DNA from: Micropterix aruncella
Taxonomy: Eukaryota > Arthropoda > Insecta > Lepidoptera > Micropterigidae
Length of the DNA stretch: 64,000 nt
Direction of reading: 5' to 3'
NCBI GenBank assembly: GCA_944548615.1
Contig: OX155957.1
Span: 9,895,597-9,959,596 of the forward strand
The position numbers were made by a program, and so were the translations under genes. The notes under the pieces were generated by a model. It did not search any database and was not told the origin of the DNA. It saw only the letters and a program-made list of their open reading frames with translations. Shown in pieces: positions 12,666 to 24,563 of this stretch (its first letter is position 1; each line of letters opens with the position of its first letter).

Positions 12666-13082
12666 TCTTCTTGGCGGGAAAGTCTTAGGAAATCTTTTAA
12701 TATGGTATTTAGTGTACATTACCTAATAATTAGGCGCTTTAATGTTCAAATGCTCGTAGATTTATAGATGGCATCCTAATATCTCCGTATTATGTGATAT
12801 AATCAGCGTATATAAAAACGTGATGGAGTGCACTAATGAATTAATGTTATTATTGTTATCATTGGTTAAATAATGGTTTAATAATCAGAACTTTATAAAG
12901 ACCCATTCATTTTCAATGTAGATGATGTAATAGATGGCCGAATAAATTGCGATTAGTTTCGCCGGGCAATGTTACCAGCTGACCACCTGCGTGTCGCCGG
13001 CACAGATATGCTAAAAGTTGCCAAAATGGCAACTATGGCATTGAGCAATACGCTATATAATTAATGATGATATATACGCGGA

Positions 13083-13222
13083 TTTAGAGGTCAATAAACG
13101 CAATGGACGACCAAACCTTAATACTGAGGTAGTTTCGAAAGTAAAGAAACATATTGATAATTTCCCTCCAGTGGAGCATCATTTTATTGCTAGAAAATAT
13201 CAAAGTGAATCTAGCATTTAGG
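13083..13222 (+). pseudogene. Short transposase-like remnant
   Basis: A 46-codon open stretch reads KRNGRPNLNTEVVSK followed by KKHIDNFPPVEHHF and ends at a stop. The GRP plus HIxxFPxVExH pattern is reminiscent of an uncharacterised insect transposon protein, and the patch lies just upstream of a Tc1 relic. I cannot name the family. It may be a fragment of another element. Confidence 0.3.
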
Positions 13223-13549
13223 TTCGGCAAAGCAAAGTATTTGGATGATTTTTTCTCGCGGAAATAATCATATATTATATAGATTAACAAATCATTCTCT
13301 ATTTTAGTTATGATTGCCCACCTGATAATCTCATTGTATGGCACAAAAAAAGCACAAACTTTTATTACGGTTACTTATTTCAAACTGGCGCGTTTCTCTT
13401 GATGACAATGCAATATATCCCGGAATGATATTGCAATCAGCTCTCAGAAACATTACTAAATTATTATCAATTTTAATAATAATTCATCTATCAAATGTGA
13501 TCGATGAATCTGCGAATCTGTGAAAGGATGTCGCGTGCGGTGTCATTAT
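13223..13549. other. No recognised feature
   Basis: AT-rich spacer between two transposase remnants, with no recognisable signal. Confidence 0.4.
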
Positions 13550-14230
13550 CCTTACAAGTTTAAGGAACTGTACAATGTTAACCCGTAAAGCACCACTTAG
13601 TCGTATCACAATTGCAGAAATATTACGAATTACAGTAGCGAGCGTATAAAGTAAATCAACAGTACATTTTTTGATTTTCTAAATACTCCGACAAGCTAAT
13701 ATTTTGGGGGTGTTTTTTATACGACGGCGTAGGACCACTCGTTCCTGTTAAAGTATAGATGAACAGCGACCAGTACAAGAACGTGAAGTCAAAAAAAATG
13801 AGGCCGGAGAAAGAAATTTCCATCCAAAGATGGAATATTTCGACAAGATTTTTCTCCTTACCATAATTCCATTAAAATGAAGGAATACTTTTTAAAAACA
13901 AAGAAGCTGTTTTAGATGAGATCGAGAAACTCTCCGGATCTGAATCCCATAGATAATCTATGGTCTACCTGCAAGCAAAGACTCGCAAAAATGGACTGCA
14001 GAACAAAAAATAGCCTCGTTTGTTCATTGAGTCAAGTATGGTATATGGATGAAAAAAATATCAAAGCCTGATAGAATCTATGCCAAAACGAGGGAAAATG
14101 GGAAAACGTTTTAAAAGCGAAGCGATATGAAATATTAATTAAAGAGAAAAATTATTTTTTATTCCTATAAACTGTTGTTTTCTAACATATGTGTTTGTTT
14201 CAGTTAATACGCTCGCCACTGTATATATTT
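13550..14230 (+). pseudogene. Tc1-like transposase, heavily degraded
   Basis: The clearest part, near 13926-14070, reads NSPDLNPIDNLWSTCKQRLA followed by QVWYMDEKNIKA. That is the C-terminal third of a Tc1 transposase, where Tc1 normally has SPDLNPIENLW with the catalytic glutamate; here the position is aspartate. Further upstream (13730-13790) GVGPLVPVK and QYKNV match the middle of the protein in another frame. The central part with the second catalytic aspartate is lost or unreadable. Multiple frameshifts and stops make this an old relic. Inverted repeats were not found. Confidence 0.75.
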
Positions 14231-15164
14231 TTTACTTATATAGAAATGGTTAAATAGAAGCATTGATTATAAAGCGAATTAGATTTCCCAAGGGCTTACT
14301 ACGATAAAGAAAAAAGTATTTTACTACGAAACGCAAAATGTAGATGGCGCTCATATTTCTAAAATAGATTATGATGTTTAATTTGGCAACATTTTTGGTA
14401 TAACATTATAGATGCGCAATTTAGATGGCGCTCTAAAAACGCCTATACGGTATAAAATAATAAAAAAATATATTTTAATTTTATTTACTTAAGGATGTCA
14501 CTTTTTATTTGGTATACAGGTTTCATTATATCCTAATTATGCACCTAATGTTCAGATAGACTTATTATACTATCTAGATAGAATGCCACCTATTGATAGC
14601 ATCCGAAACCATATAAAAATATGATAGATAGAACTAATAATTGAATCTTATTATTGTTTTTTATTTTTTTTATTTTTTTATTTTAAACAACATGATTTAC
14701 TATGATATGATAGGCAATAGCTATGATATTCGGTATACAGTACAATAAAACGTGCAGGAAAAACAAGTTGAACCCATAGTCGTTGGCTCATCGCATACCT
14801 AACTGAGCAAGAACGCCCGTATCTAGGGATGCTGATATTTGACTTAGCATATTGCGAGCTGACATGTATGACGTTCGGTTATATAATCATTATTGGTATA
14901 AAGTTCAAAACATTCATTCTTGCATAATACAAATGCACAAGCACAAAGAGTTATACCAACATACAAAAAAAAATAGTAGTAAGAAATTATTAAACCCAAC
15001 ACCAATATATAGTAATACATAAATACAATAAATACATATTTAAAATAAATATACATACTAATATAAAATACTAATGTACACAAATAAATTATATTGAAAT
15101 ACCTCTAGTCTTAAACCTCACATACACGTCTATTATATTTATAAAAAAAAATAATACTTGTGGC
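14231..15164. other. No recognised gene; two GATGGCGCT motifs
   Basis: AT-rich. TAGATGGCGCTC appears at 14341 and TTAGATGGCGCTC at 14422, in the same orientation, about 80 bp apart. Otherwise there is only simple T-rich and A-rich sequence. Confidence 0.4.
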
Positions 15165-15749
15165 ACTCGGGGACTGCCGCGGTCAAGCTATTGCATAGCA
15201 TTTTTTAACAACTTATGCAATTATAAATATTTATTTATTTTATTTTTTCTGATATCAGATAACTGCGCTCTATCGAAAAACGTTGAAATTATTCCGAATC
15301 ATTTGCTGCTGAGGAAGCAAATGATTAGGAATAATTTAAACGTCTTCCGATAGAGCGCACGAATTTTATTCGATAAAGCAAAAAAAACGGATATTATTCT
15401 TTGACTATTCGAAAAAAATCGTAGATAAAAAGATAGATAATTAAATTATCTTTACAATGGTGCAGGTTTTATAATAATACACCAGATAGTATTTGCGTAG
15501 TAGTCGTTTTTGTGTTCGGTTAGACCTAATTTCACAAATTAATTACACTATGTAATATAAACAAAATCTAAAATATTCAAAGCTAAGAATATTAGGAAAA
15601 TGTTCTTGTTTACCATATATTTTTTTTGAATCGTAAGCAGTACTCGTTTAGACGTAATTATCAGTTTAAAATTATAAATTTCCTTAAGAAATTTCTTCAT
15701 TCGGTCGCCGCGCTGGCCTAGGCCCGCGATAAAAGCTATGCAATAGCTT
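15165..15749 (-). mobile_element. Family W element, copy 1
   Basis: A minus-strand copy of the 580-595-bp W family. On its own strand it starts AAGCTATTGCATAGCTTTTA and ends GCGGCAGTCCCCGAGTGCCA. Inside is a long imperfect palindrome built on TCTATCGGAAGACGTTTAAA and ATTATTCCGAATCATTTGC and their complements. There is no coding capacity. Both ends carry the small palindrome GCTATTGCATAGC or GCTATGCAATAGC. Confidence 0.85.
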
Positions 15750-16050
15750 AAAACTAAATAATCATAATTAAAGTAATCCTTAAATCAAAATAACAAAAAA
15801 CAAAATATTTAACATCAGATGTACATCAATGTAACATCAAAAATAACCAAGTTAAATAAATTTAAAAATTGACTAATAAAAAACAAAATAATAAAAATCA
15901 AAATATTTAACATCAAATAATCATGTTACAAATTTATAAATAAACGGAGACAATAGTAACAATCAAATTAACAAATACTTATTTAAAATCAAATCAAATT
16001 CTAAATATCTTCCTTTAATAATAAACTCTTAAAGTAGTCCGGAAAATTAC
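15750..16050. other. AT-rich filler between inverted W ends
   Basis: It contains short imperfect repeats of AAATATTTAACATCA and TAATAAAAAACAAAATA. It lies between a full minus-strand W copy and a partial plus-strand copy. Confidence 0.4.
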
Positions 16051-16196
16051 GTTTTCCGATAGAGCGCAGTTATCTGATATCAGAAAAAAATTTCTTCATA
16101 CTGCATAAATAAAATAAATAAATAATTATAATTGCATAAGTTGTTAAAAAATGCTATGCAATAGCTTTACCGCGGCAGTCCCCGAGTGCCACACAT
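16051..16196 (+). mobile_element. Family W element, 3' fragment
   Basis: CGTTTTCCGATAGAGCGCAG through TGATATCAGAAAAAA to GCTATGCAATAGCTTTACCG and the terminal CCCCGAGTGCCACA match the last 145 bp of full W copies. With copy 1 this forms a 1-kb structure bounded by about 140-bp inverted repeats. Confidence 0.85.
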
Positions 16197-16883
16197 ATTT
16201 TTTATTTTGTATATGTTTTTTTATAACACAGCTGCAAATAAAAAAATCATTTTCATTGTTTTTTCCTAGTAGGTATAATCTTTGTTAAATTATGCGATAT
16301 AAAATATATATATAAGGAACAAATATAATACTTTAATTACACATGGCTTCAGGCCTTTATCTAATTACTCGTATAACTTATACGTATACTTATAGATAAA
16401 ACCTTTGTATTTACATCTTTTTAATTTTAATTGTGTAATGTGTTTGCTTCGGCGCTTCCGTATGCATCCAGCCTTAATAATTACTATAATTCTGTGATAG
16501 TAGGTAGGTACTTTAAATGACTTTTGGATCAATGACTTCACATTGATAAGTAGGTACTTTGGAATGTGTCAAGCTTATAAATCGCAATATCAGTACGTTT
16601 GTGTTTAGAGCAATGTAGGTATCATGATTGATTACTGGTATCCTATTATACAATAACATAATGTTCTATTTTTGTATTTATTAGATATTCAACGAAAGAA
16701 CTAATTTAAATTTACTTCTAGAGCATCTATCTTTCTCAAGAGCCTTAGCAACAGACATTAAAGCGAAGAAAAATAAAATAAAAAATGCACGATGGAATGC
16801 TTCCCAAACGGCACCGATCGGCCTTCAAAAATGCAAAATACTTCGAAGGTTCAAACCCAAACCACGGAAACTTACGAGTATTA
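16197..16883. other. No recognised feature
   Basis: AT-rich spacer; no gene, element or repeat recognised. Confidence 0.4.
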
Positions 16884-17289
16884 TTCTGCCATCGTAAATG
16901 AAAACACAGTAACTTAATTTACTGTGTTTATACAAGTTTGGTTCTTTAAAATCACGAGTTGGAGTACTATAAGGCAAATTTTTCGGATTGTCTGTCGATG
17001 GATAGTTACCGAGATACCTTAGATAAAACACAGTAATTATTAAAAAAAAATGAATATTTTTATTTAAAAAGACAGTATGTTCAATTTTTTAAGTTAAAAT
17101 ACAGTAACCTATTATTTACTATGATCTTTTTTAATAATTATAAAAATTTCAGAAATATTTTTGTTTGGTTACAACACGGCTTCTTCAGATACTGTGGTTT
17201 TAGGTAAAATTTTGTTAAAAGTTAATTTATTAATACACGAATTAATCACAGTATCTCAATTACTCTGTTTAAGGTGCCTGCAGTTTTTT

Positions 17290-17879
17290 TAAGCTATTGC
17301 ATAGCTTTTATCGCGGGCCTAGGCCAGCGCGGCGACCGAATGAAGAAATTTCTTAACGAAAATTTATGATTTTAAACTGATAATTACGTCTAAACGAGTA
17401 CTGCTTACGATTCAAAAAAAATATATGTTAAACAAAAACATTTTCCTAATATTCTTAGCTTTGAATATTTTAGATTTTGTTTATATTACATAGTGTAATT
17501 AATTTGTGAAATTAGGTCTAACCGAACATAAAAACGACTACTGCACAAATACTATCTGGCGTATTATTATGAAACTTACACCATTTTAAAGATAATTTAA
17601 TTATATATCTTTTTATCTACGATTTTTTTCGAATAATCCGTTTTTTTGCTCTATCGAATAAAAAATTCGTGCGCGGCGCTTTATCGGAAGACGTTTAAAT
17701 TATTCCGAATCATTTTCTACCGCAGCCGCAAATGATTCGGAATAATTTCAACGTTTTCCGATAGAGCGCAGTTATCTGATATCAGAAAAAATAAAATAAA
17801 TAAATAATTATAATTGCATAAGTTGTTAGAAATGCTATGCAATAGCTTTACCGCGGCAGTCCCCGAGTGCCACACGTAT
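17290..17879 (+). mobile_element. Family W element, copy 2
   Basis: A full-length copy from TTAAGCTATTGCATAGCTTT to GAGTGCCACACGTA. The internal palindrome is at 17680-17768 (arms AAGACGTTTAAATTATTCCG and CGGAATAATTTCAACGTTTT). Confidence 0.9.
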
Positions 17880-18109
17880 TTTATTTTTTTTTTTATTAAT
17901 ATTTAGGTGATATTATGATATGGCTTATTTCTATATCTTTTATAGTATTTTATTGAAATTTTCTTTTAGAGTAATTTCGTTTTTATATTTTGTTATCTTA
18001 GTAGTACTCTAGTGCTGATTATTTTTGAAAAACCTATAGATGAAGATTTTTTTAAATACTGACTATTATTATTGCATTTTTTTGTTTTTTTTCTGTTTTT
18101 TTTATTTGA

Positions 18110-18255
18110 TTATAGAACCATACGTACCTTTATACAAAGTATATGTAAATGTAGTGAAGATATTATTAATTGTACGACAATGAAAAATGACGCATTCTAC
18201 AGTATGTACTTTTTGGAAATAATAAACTATGACTATGACTATGACTATATTTTTT
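18110..18255 (+). mobile_element. Probable 3' tail of a non-LTR retrotransposon
   Basis: Non-coding sequence ends in GGAAATAATAAA followed by CTATGACTATGACTATGACT. An AATAAA followed by a short tandem repeat is the usual 3' end of insect non-LTR elements. Only the tail is recognisable. Confidence 0.4.
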
Positions 18256-18396
18256 TTTAAATATAGTATCAACGATATTTAAATAAAGTATAAAATAAGA
18301 ATGATTAAAACATAACGAATATCTATTTTGCCGTTTGTTATTTTTCCTACTAATATTTTTTTCTGGGAAAAAGCCAAAATCCAAATAAAAACTTTT

Positions 18397-18560
18397 TTAT
18401 GAAATCGAAGAATATTGCGGTGGTTTTACATTATAAATAATATAAAAACGAATTTACCGCGTAATGTTTGTATCACCTGACGTTTCGGCGATGTTGCGAC
18501 CGCCGTTGTCCAGGGTAGACCCGTCTTACATGGACAACGACGGTTGTAACCTATTTATAA
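18397..18560 (-). mobile_element. Penelope-derived sequence (family P), copy 2, partial
   Basis: The flank GAAATCGAAGAATATTGCGG, TTACATTATAAATAATATAA, TTTACCGCGTAATGTTTGTA and CCTGACGTTTCGGCGATGTT match one arm of the P hairpins. The second arm is cut short after ACAACGACGGTTGTAACC. Confidence 0.65.
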
Positions 18561-18770
18561 TTGATTTTCTTGATTGTAAATGGGTACCAAAGTCTACTGT
18601 TTCAGTTTTCGCTTATAATTCAGTGACAAGGTAAATACAGACAACAGATCGGTGTTTCTAGCACTCAAAATCTGCAGGCAGAAGTTTAAATTAATTAATG
18701 AATGACATGGGGCATTTCACACGGGGAATATATCTCAGGGACGGTTCTATATATGCAGGGACAGTTGGAA

Positions 18771-19455
18771 GTGTCGACTACAACGGGCGAACCCATCATC
18801 CCAGGAAGTTTTAACGGCAATGGTCATTCTGTCCTTCGTAAGGTGAACGTAGAAGACTTGGGGACGCGTACAAACCTACCGTTCAGCAAAGCGACCATGC
18901 CCGTTAGAGGCCAACGCTTTACGGCGAGGCACTATGAATGTAAACCAGCGGGTCACCCCGCCCCCTGACTACCAATTTTGGCAGGATATCTCCGTCTGGA
19001 TTTAACTTGCAGGATACCTCTATCCTCCCGACTGGTTACGGGCTCGAGGTCGCTTGTGCTGTCCTTTGCCTGCCGTATTTTTAGCGGTGATTCAGTTTGA
19101 ATCTATCACGGACCATGGCATCTTTTGCCCGGCTCTGAACTCGGACGAAGTAGACAGAGGGTCATTTCCGCAACACCCGCGCTGCTTAGGAAACAAAGCC
19201 GTTTACAGACGCCGGTTATCTGTCGGAGTACACAGTCGATTAGCTAATTCCGCACGGTGCGGAAACCACCCGGGAGCGCCCGAAGAACGATTCCCGGGGA
19301 AAACTAACCCACCGGGCAAAAGTCCTACCCGGTCTGGAACTTCTTTTCGGAGGCTACCGGGTGTGTGATAACATGTGAATTGGGCCGACCCAAAACACGA
19401 TAGGTCATAATGTACTCATTTCACTGGGTCCATTAGCTACCCTGAGAGGTATTGA
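18771..19455 (+). repeat. Family S dispersed repeat, copy 1
   Basis: A GC-richer, roughly 690-bp unit that starts GTGTCGACTACAACGGGCGA and ends near GGGTCCATTAGCTACC. Landmarks shared with other copies are GTAGAAGACTTGGGGAC, CGTTAGAGGCCAACGC, TACGGCGAGGCACT, GGCAGGATATCTCC, CTCCCGACTGGTTACGGG and GCTGCTTAGGAAAC. Its class is unknown. The first ~90 bp keep an open frame that is also recognisable in copies 3 and 4 (VSTTTGEP, then VEDLGTR). It could be the 5' region of a non-LTR retrotransposon or an unusually long SINE. Confidence 0.75.
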
Positions 19456-20044
19456 AGAAGCAGATAGACTTTCAAGGCAGGGACCGTCACGACCACCAAT
19501 CGGACCGGAGTCCGGAACACACTTTTCCACTGGCAGAGGGGTACATTAGTACCTTTATGAGTAAAAAAAAACAAGAACCACACCTTCTTCCTGTTCTACA
19601 AGACGGTCTACCTAAAACACGCACAGGTGGAGAATAACAAGCCTAATGCCCGCTCCACACATTCGCCAGCGATGGCCGAATCGCCTATGTCCCTCTCGCT
19701 CTTTCCCATATATTTTTCGAACGTCATAGTGGCACCGACTCGCTTCCACATTAGCAAGATTGTCCATCATCGGCCATTGTGAAGAGGGGCCTTTAGACAA
19801 GCAAATGAAACCATTAGAGAATCCACACTACGATTAGGAAATTACTGCCAGAGACTTTCTAGGGATCAGGTGAGGAAAATAACCACTGTTAATCGCCGAA
19901 TTAACAAACACGTGCACACAAAAATCGGTTATGCCACCCCAACACTTTACCGGCAAGCAGATAACCCCCCCCCCCCAAAGCATTAATGATTGTGTTAAGT
20001 GATTCGATTGGAAATGTAGCATATTTATAGTATTTCCGTGGTAC
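19456..20044. other. No recognised gene; C-run at 19964-19976
   Basis: Moderate GC, no coding motif. A run of about 13 C residues lies near 19970. It could be more of a diverged repeat. Confidence 0.4.
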
Positions 20045-20480
20045 CTATTAAAAATGCTATTTTAGTAATTATGGTGGAATTTAGGAATTATTTGTGTTGC
20101 TTGTAAATATGTAGATATACCAACGAAAATTGTTCACAATGTGGTTTGCCCAAAGACGCATTTGTGTACCGAATTTTTACTCCCATATTTCGTGATTAAG
20201 GAATGACTAGCGCGCCCTCTGGTGGGCCGATTTCAACCACAATCTTTTTAAATCTTGCCATGACCAGATGATGCCGGCATGCCAAATTTCATCTCATTCG
20301 GATGAAGCGTTTAGGCGCTTTCGTGGAGGAATGCACACGGAGAGACACACATGCAGACTTTCCAATCTCGATCTCGAAATTCCAATTCCAGATCTCAATT
20401 CCAAATCTCAAAAAAAAAAAAACCTTCACAATACTTTCCCTCCTCGTCGGTTGGCGGACCGGGAACGTAAAAAATACATT
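20045..20480 (+). repeat. Family R dispersed repeat, copy 1
   Basis: Contains ACTAGCGCGCCCTCTGGTGG, TTGCCATGACCAGATGATGC, CATGCCAAATTTCATCTCAT, GCGCTTTCGTGGAGGAATGC and a closing CCTCCTCGTCGGTTGGCGGA. The same order occurs near 40.1, 45.1 and 47.6 kb. It is non-coding, and is a repeat type I know from moth genomes. Confidence 0.75.
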
Positions 20481-20762
20481 ACAAATTCTTTGGCTGGTAA
20501 TATGACGTTCCGCCCGCTTCGGACAAACTCGAGCCCTTATTACCGGTATTCACATTAGGTATATCCGCATCAACTTGAAGCATATTCAATTTCCTGACGC
20601 CTGTTAGAAGTTGATACTTTTGTTGATGAATTTTAATAACATGCTGGCAATGTAGTTGAATCTGAAAGGTAATTTTAAGGGGCCGACATCCATGGTGGTG
20701 AAATCTCATACAAACTTACTCGCGGAAAGACCATTTTGACGGCCGATTTTTACTTGGATTTT

Positions 20763-21341
20763 AAGCTATTGCATAGCTTTTATCGCGGGCCTAGAGGCCA
20801 GCGCGGCGACCGAATGAAGAAATTTCTTAACGAAAACTAATAATTTTAAACTAATAATTACGTCTAAACGAGTACTGCTTACGATTCGAAAAAAATATAT
20901 GTTATTCTTAGTTTTGAATATTTTAGATTTTGTTTATATTACATAGTGTAATTAATTTGTGAAATTAGGTCTAACCGAACACAAAAACGACTACTACGCA
21001 AATACTGTCTGGCGTATTATTATGAAACCTGCACCATTTTAGAGATAATTTAACTATCTATCTTTTTATCTACGATTTTTTTCGAATAGTCAAAGAATAA
21101 TATCCGTTTTTTTTGCTTTATTGAATAAAATTCGTGCGCGCGCTCTATCGGAAGACGTTTAAATTATTCCGAATCATTTGCTTCCGCAGCCGCAAATGAT
21201 TCGGAATATTTCAACGTTATCCGATAGAGCGCAGTTATCTGATATCAGAAAAAATAAAATAAATAAATAATTATAATTGCCTAAGTTGTTAAAAATGCTA
21301 TGCAATAGCTTTACCGCGACAGTCCCCGAGTGCCACACGTA
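20763..21341 (+). mobile_element. Family W element, copy 3
   Basis: A full-length copy, AAGCTATTGCATAGC to CCGAGTGCCACACGT, with the internal palindrome at 21140-21229. It has one small internal deletion relative to copy 2: the run AACAAGAACATTTTCCTAAT is missing. Confidence 0.9.
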
Positions 21342-21911
21342 TTTTTTTTAAAAATATATATTTATTTTACATGGTTAGAACACAGTAATGGGTAAAATTT
21401 ACCTATAAGACAGTAACCACTCAGTTACGGTGTTATAGCTTAAAAATATAAAATTTATCAAATTATTTTCCTAGTTTAAAACACTAGGAATTAAAATCTA
21501 ATTTAATTAATTAAACAATTATAATTTCATATATGTATGCAGAATTGAAGTTCTAACTATTTTTTAACATTAAAGATCAAAAGAAATACTCTATATTGAT
21601 TACTTTGTTCCTGAAAACAAATATTTAACAACTGAACTTTGACCGCGATTTTCTCAAAACGTCTTTTTTCAAGTTACTGTGTTTTCATTTACGACGGCAG
21701 TATTGTTTTTGGAATCACGTCAGCTTTCGTTCTTTGGCCCCATAATACAACACTGACGACGTTATTTCAATGAGAAAAGGACATCTTAAGGTCATTATGA
21801 TTTGCCGCTTTTAAACATAAACGAAAATGAAAAATATTTGTTTTTTTATTTTATTTTGAATCAACTGTATAAATCGTTTGTATTTTTCAAATAAAACGTT
21901 TATTTATTTTT

Positions 21912-22485
21912 AAGCTATTGCATAGCTTTTATCGCGGGCCTAGGCCAGCGCCGCGACCGAATGAAGAAATTTCTTAACGAAAATTAATGATTTTAAACTG
22001 ATAATTACGTCTAAACGAGTACTGCTTACGATTGGAAAAAAATATATGTTAAACAAGAACATTTTCCTAATATTCTTAGCTTTGAATATTATAGATTTTG
22101 TTTATATTACATAGTGCAATTAATTTGTGAAATTAGGTCTAACCGAACACAAAAACGACTACTACGCAAATACTATCTGGCGTATTATTATGAAACCTGA
22201 ACCATGTTAAAGATAATTTAATTATCTATCTTTTTATCTACGATCTTTTTTTAATAATCCGTTTTTTTTGCTTTATTGAATAAAAAATTCGTGCGCGGCG
22301 CTCTATCGGAAGACGTTTAAATTATTCCGAAGCCGCAGGTGATTCGGAATAATTTCAACGTTTTCCGATAGAGCGCAGTTATCTGATATCAGAAAAAAAA
22401 AAAAAAAATAATAATTATAATTGCATAAGTTGTTAAAAATGCTATGCAATAGCTTTACCGCGGCAGTCCCCGAGTGCCACACGTA
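21912..22485 (+). mobile_element. Family W element, copy 4
   Basis: A full-length copy. The palindrome is shortened because about 20 bp around its centre (ATCATTTGC and the loop) are missing, leaving ATTATTCCGAAGCCGCAGGT. Confidence 0.9.
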
Positions 22486-22639
22486 TTTTTTTTTAATTAT
22501 TTATTTAAAGAAAAGCACATTTTTTTCATTTGCAGTACATTGTAACATTAACACTAGATAACTATATAACTATATATAGACACTAGATAACATAGTTGTA
22601 AATTGTAGCAAAATATAGAGCACCGCAGACTACATTTTT

Positions 22640-23233
22640 AAGCTATTGCATAGCTTTTATCGCGGGCCTAGGCCAGCGCGGCGACCGAATGAAGAAATTT
22701 CTTAACGAAAATTAATGATTTTAAACTGATAATTACGTCTAAACGAGTACTGCTTACGATTCGAAAAAAATATATGTTAAACAAGAACATTTTCCTAATA
22801 TTCTTAGCTTTGAATATTTTACATTTTGTTTATATTACATAGTGTAATTAATTTGTGAAATTAGGTCTAACCCAACACAAAAACGACTACTACGCAAATA
22901 CTATCTGGCGTATTATTATGAAACCTGCACCATTTTAAAGATAATTTAATTATCTATCTTTTTATCTACGATTTTTTTCGAATATTCCGTTTTTTCCGTT
23001 TCTGCTTTATCGAATAAAAAATTCGTGCGCGGCAATTTATCGGAAGACGTTTAAATTATTCCGAATCATTTGCTTTCGCAGCCGCAAATGATTCGGAATA
23101 ATTTCAACGTTTTCCGATAGAGCGCAGTTATCTGATATCAGAAAAAATAAAATAAATAAATAATTATAATTGCATAAGTTGTTAAAAATGCTATGCAATA
23201 GCTTTACCGCGGCAGTCCCCGAGTGCCACACGT
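22640..23233 (+). mobile_element. Family W element, copy 5
   Basis: A full-length copy with an intact internal palindrome (23042-23118). It lies only 150 bp after copy 4, in the same orientation. Confidence 0.9.
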
Positions 23234-23399
23234 TTTTTTTAATCAACGCTCCCTAACTAGGACTAGGCCCGTACTAAGACAAGTGTGACAAGAAAACAGT
23301 GGCTTGTGCATACTTCAGACAACTTAATTTAAAAAATATGCTAGGCATGAAATAATATAAAAAAATACTATTAATAATAAACACTGTAGGTACAACTAC

Positions 23400-23960
23400 A
23401 GCTGTCGACTACGACGGGCGAACCCGTCACCTCAGGAAGTTTTAAAGAAATTTGATAGTTCAAAGCGATCCACCGTCAAGATCCGCCACATACCCGTAAG
23501 AGGCCAACGCCTTAATCGCGAGCCAGGTATGTTACCCAGCGGGCCGACCAGTTGCAACCAGATTACTCCGGTCTCCCGACTGGTTACGAGTTCGAGGTCG
23601 CCTGCGCGGTCCTCTTCCTTCCTATCTACCGAATCTATCGCGGACCACGGCATACTTTGTCCGGCTGTTCACCCGGAATCGGGTAGCCGATGGTCGTTTC
23701 AAGAGCAACCGTCGTAAGGTGAACAACTACCCCCGCTCTATAGGAGACATTACTGTTTCCAGACTCCCCCGACCGGTGCGCTAAACCTCCAGGAGCGCCA
23801 GAAGATTGACTCCTGGGGGAAACTAGCCCTCAGGCCAGAGTCCTGCTCGGGCTCGCACTTCATGCGTGTAGGCAGCCGGATGGGTGTTGACCCGAGAGTG
23901 TGACCGACCCTGAACAAATAGGTCTTAGTGGTCAACTGCAACAGGTCCCATTAGCTCCGT
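23400..23960 (+). repeat. Family S dispersed repeat, copy 2
   Basis: Starts CTGTCGACTACGACGGGCGA and ends AGGTCCCATTAGCTCC. It shares CGTAAGAGGCCAACGCC, TCCCGACTGGTTACGAG, TCGCGGACCACGGCA and CCGGTGCGC with copies 1 and 4. The conserved initial frame is interrupted early by a deletion and a TGA. Confidence 0.75.
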
Positions 23961-24344
23961 ATAAATAAAGAAACAGTATTAAACAAGTCAAAATAATTTA
24001 AAAAAAATTAAAAACACCACCGCCGGTAAAATAAAATTTGAACACAAAAAAACTACTCCATTTTTTTTATATTTTCAGCAGCCATGTCATGGTGAAACTT
24101 AGAACGGACTATTATAACTGAATGCGTAAGCAAAATTTCGTGTTTGTGCTGTTTACTGTTGAGGAGTCCCCTCGTCGGAAGCAACCATGGTTGTAGAATC
24201 AGGGCATGCTTACCAAAATAAAATGCTTTGTCATCGGAACTGAACCAACATGTAATTTTTCAACTTCATATGATAATATTTGAGGAGTTCCATCAATTCC
24301 TCATGGATCATATTACCATAACAGGATTTTGTAGCAAATGGTCA
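23961..24344. other. No recognised feature
   Basis: AT-rich DNA without gene or repeat signal. Confidence 0.35.
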
Positions 24345-24538
24345 GACTGCTTAACAATAGAATGCGTGGCGTCAGCATTACACCATAAATGTCAAAAATT
24401 CCGTTTATTATATTGCGTGGCAATTAGACCGATGCGTAATAGTTACCGACCAATAGGTACCGGTGTATTTGCAGGGACTTAATTTCTCTGATATGTATGG
24501 AGTAATGCTGACGCCACGCATTATATTGTTAAGCAGTC
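24345..24538. mobile_element. MITE with 36-bp TIRs
   Basis: GACTGCTTAACAATAGAATG with GCGTGGCGTCAGCATTAC faces GTAATGCTGACGCCACGC with ATTATATTGTTAAGCAGTC. Bases flanking both tips read TCA, a possible 3-bp target duplication. The element is 194 bp with no coding capacity. Confidence 0.8.
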
Positions 24539-24563
24539 TCAGTCAGTTTCGGCTGAGTCCTGG

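Larger units (their letters stand above)
16884..21702. mobile_element. Putative DNA transposon shell with 32-bp TIRs and ACAGTAA subterminal repeats (element X)
   Basis: The left terminus TTCTGCCATCG followed by TAAATGAAAACACAGTAACTT (16884-16915) is repeated as its reverse complement at 21671-21702, with about 2 mismatches in 32. Within 400 bp of each end the motif ACAGTAA recurs, several times as AACACAGTAA, in both orientations. This is like the subterminal binding-site clusters of some DNA transposons. No transposase is visible. The interior holds two W elements, a Penelope fragment and an S copy, so the present 4.8 kb is inflated by insertions. No target duplication was identified. Confidence 0.5.

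Noticed and set aside
18702..19368. Two GC-rich frames as a host gene
   Set aside because: The same DNA recurs at 23.4, 25.2, 36.6 and 54.2 kb with frame breaks, so it is a repeat (family S).
20268..20558. Open frames in a moderately GC-rich patch
   Set aside because: They fall in family R, which is present in at least four copies.
15165..23233. W repeats as a CRISPR-like array
   Set aside because: Units are ~590 bp, dispersed, in both orientations and eukaryotic; there are no short repeats with spacers.
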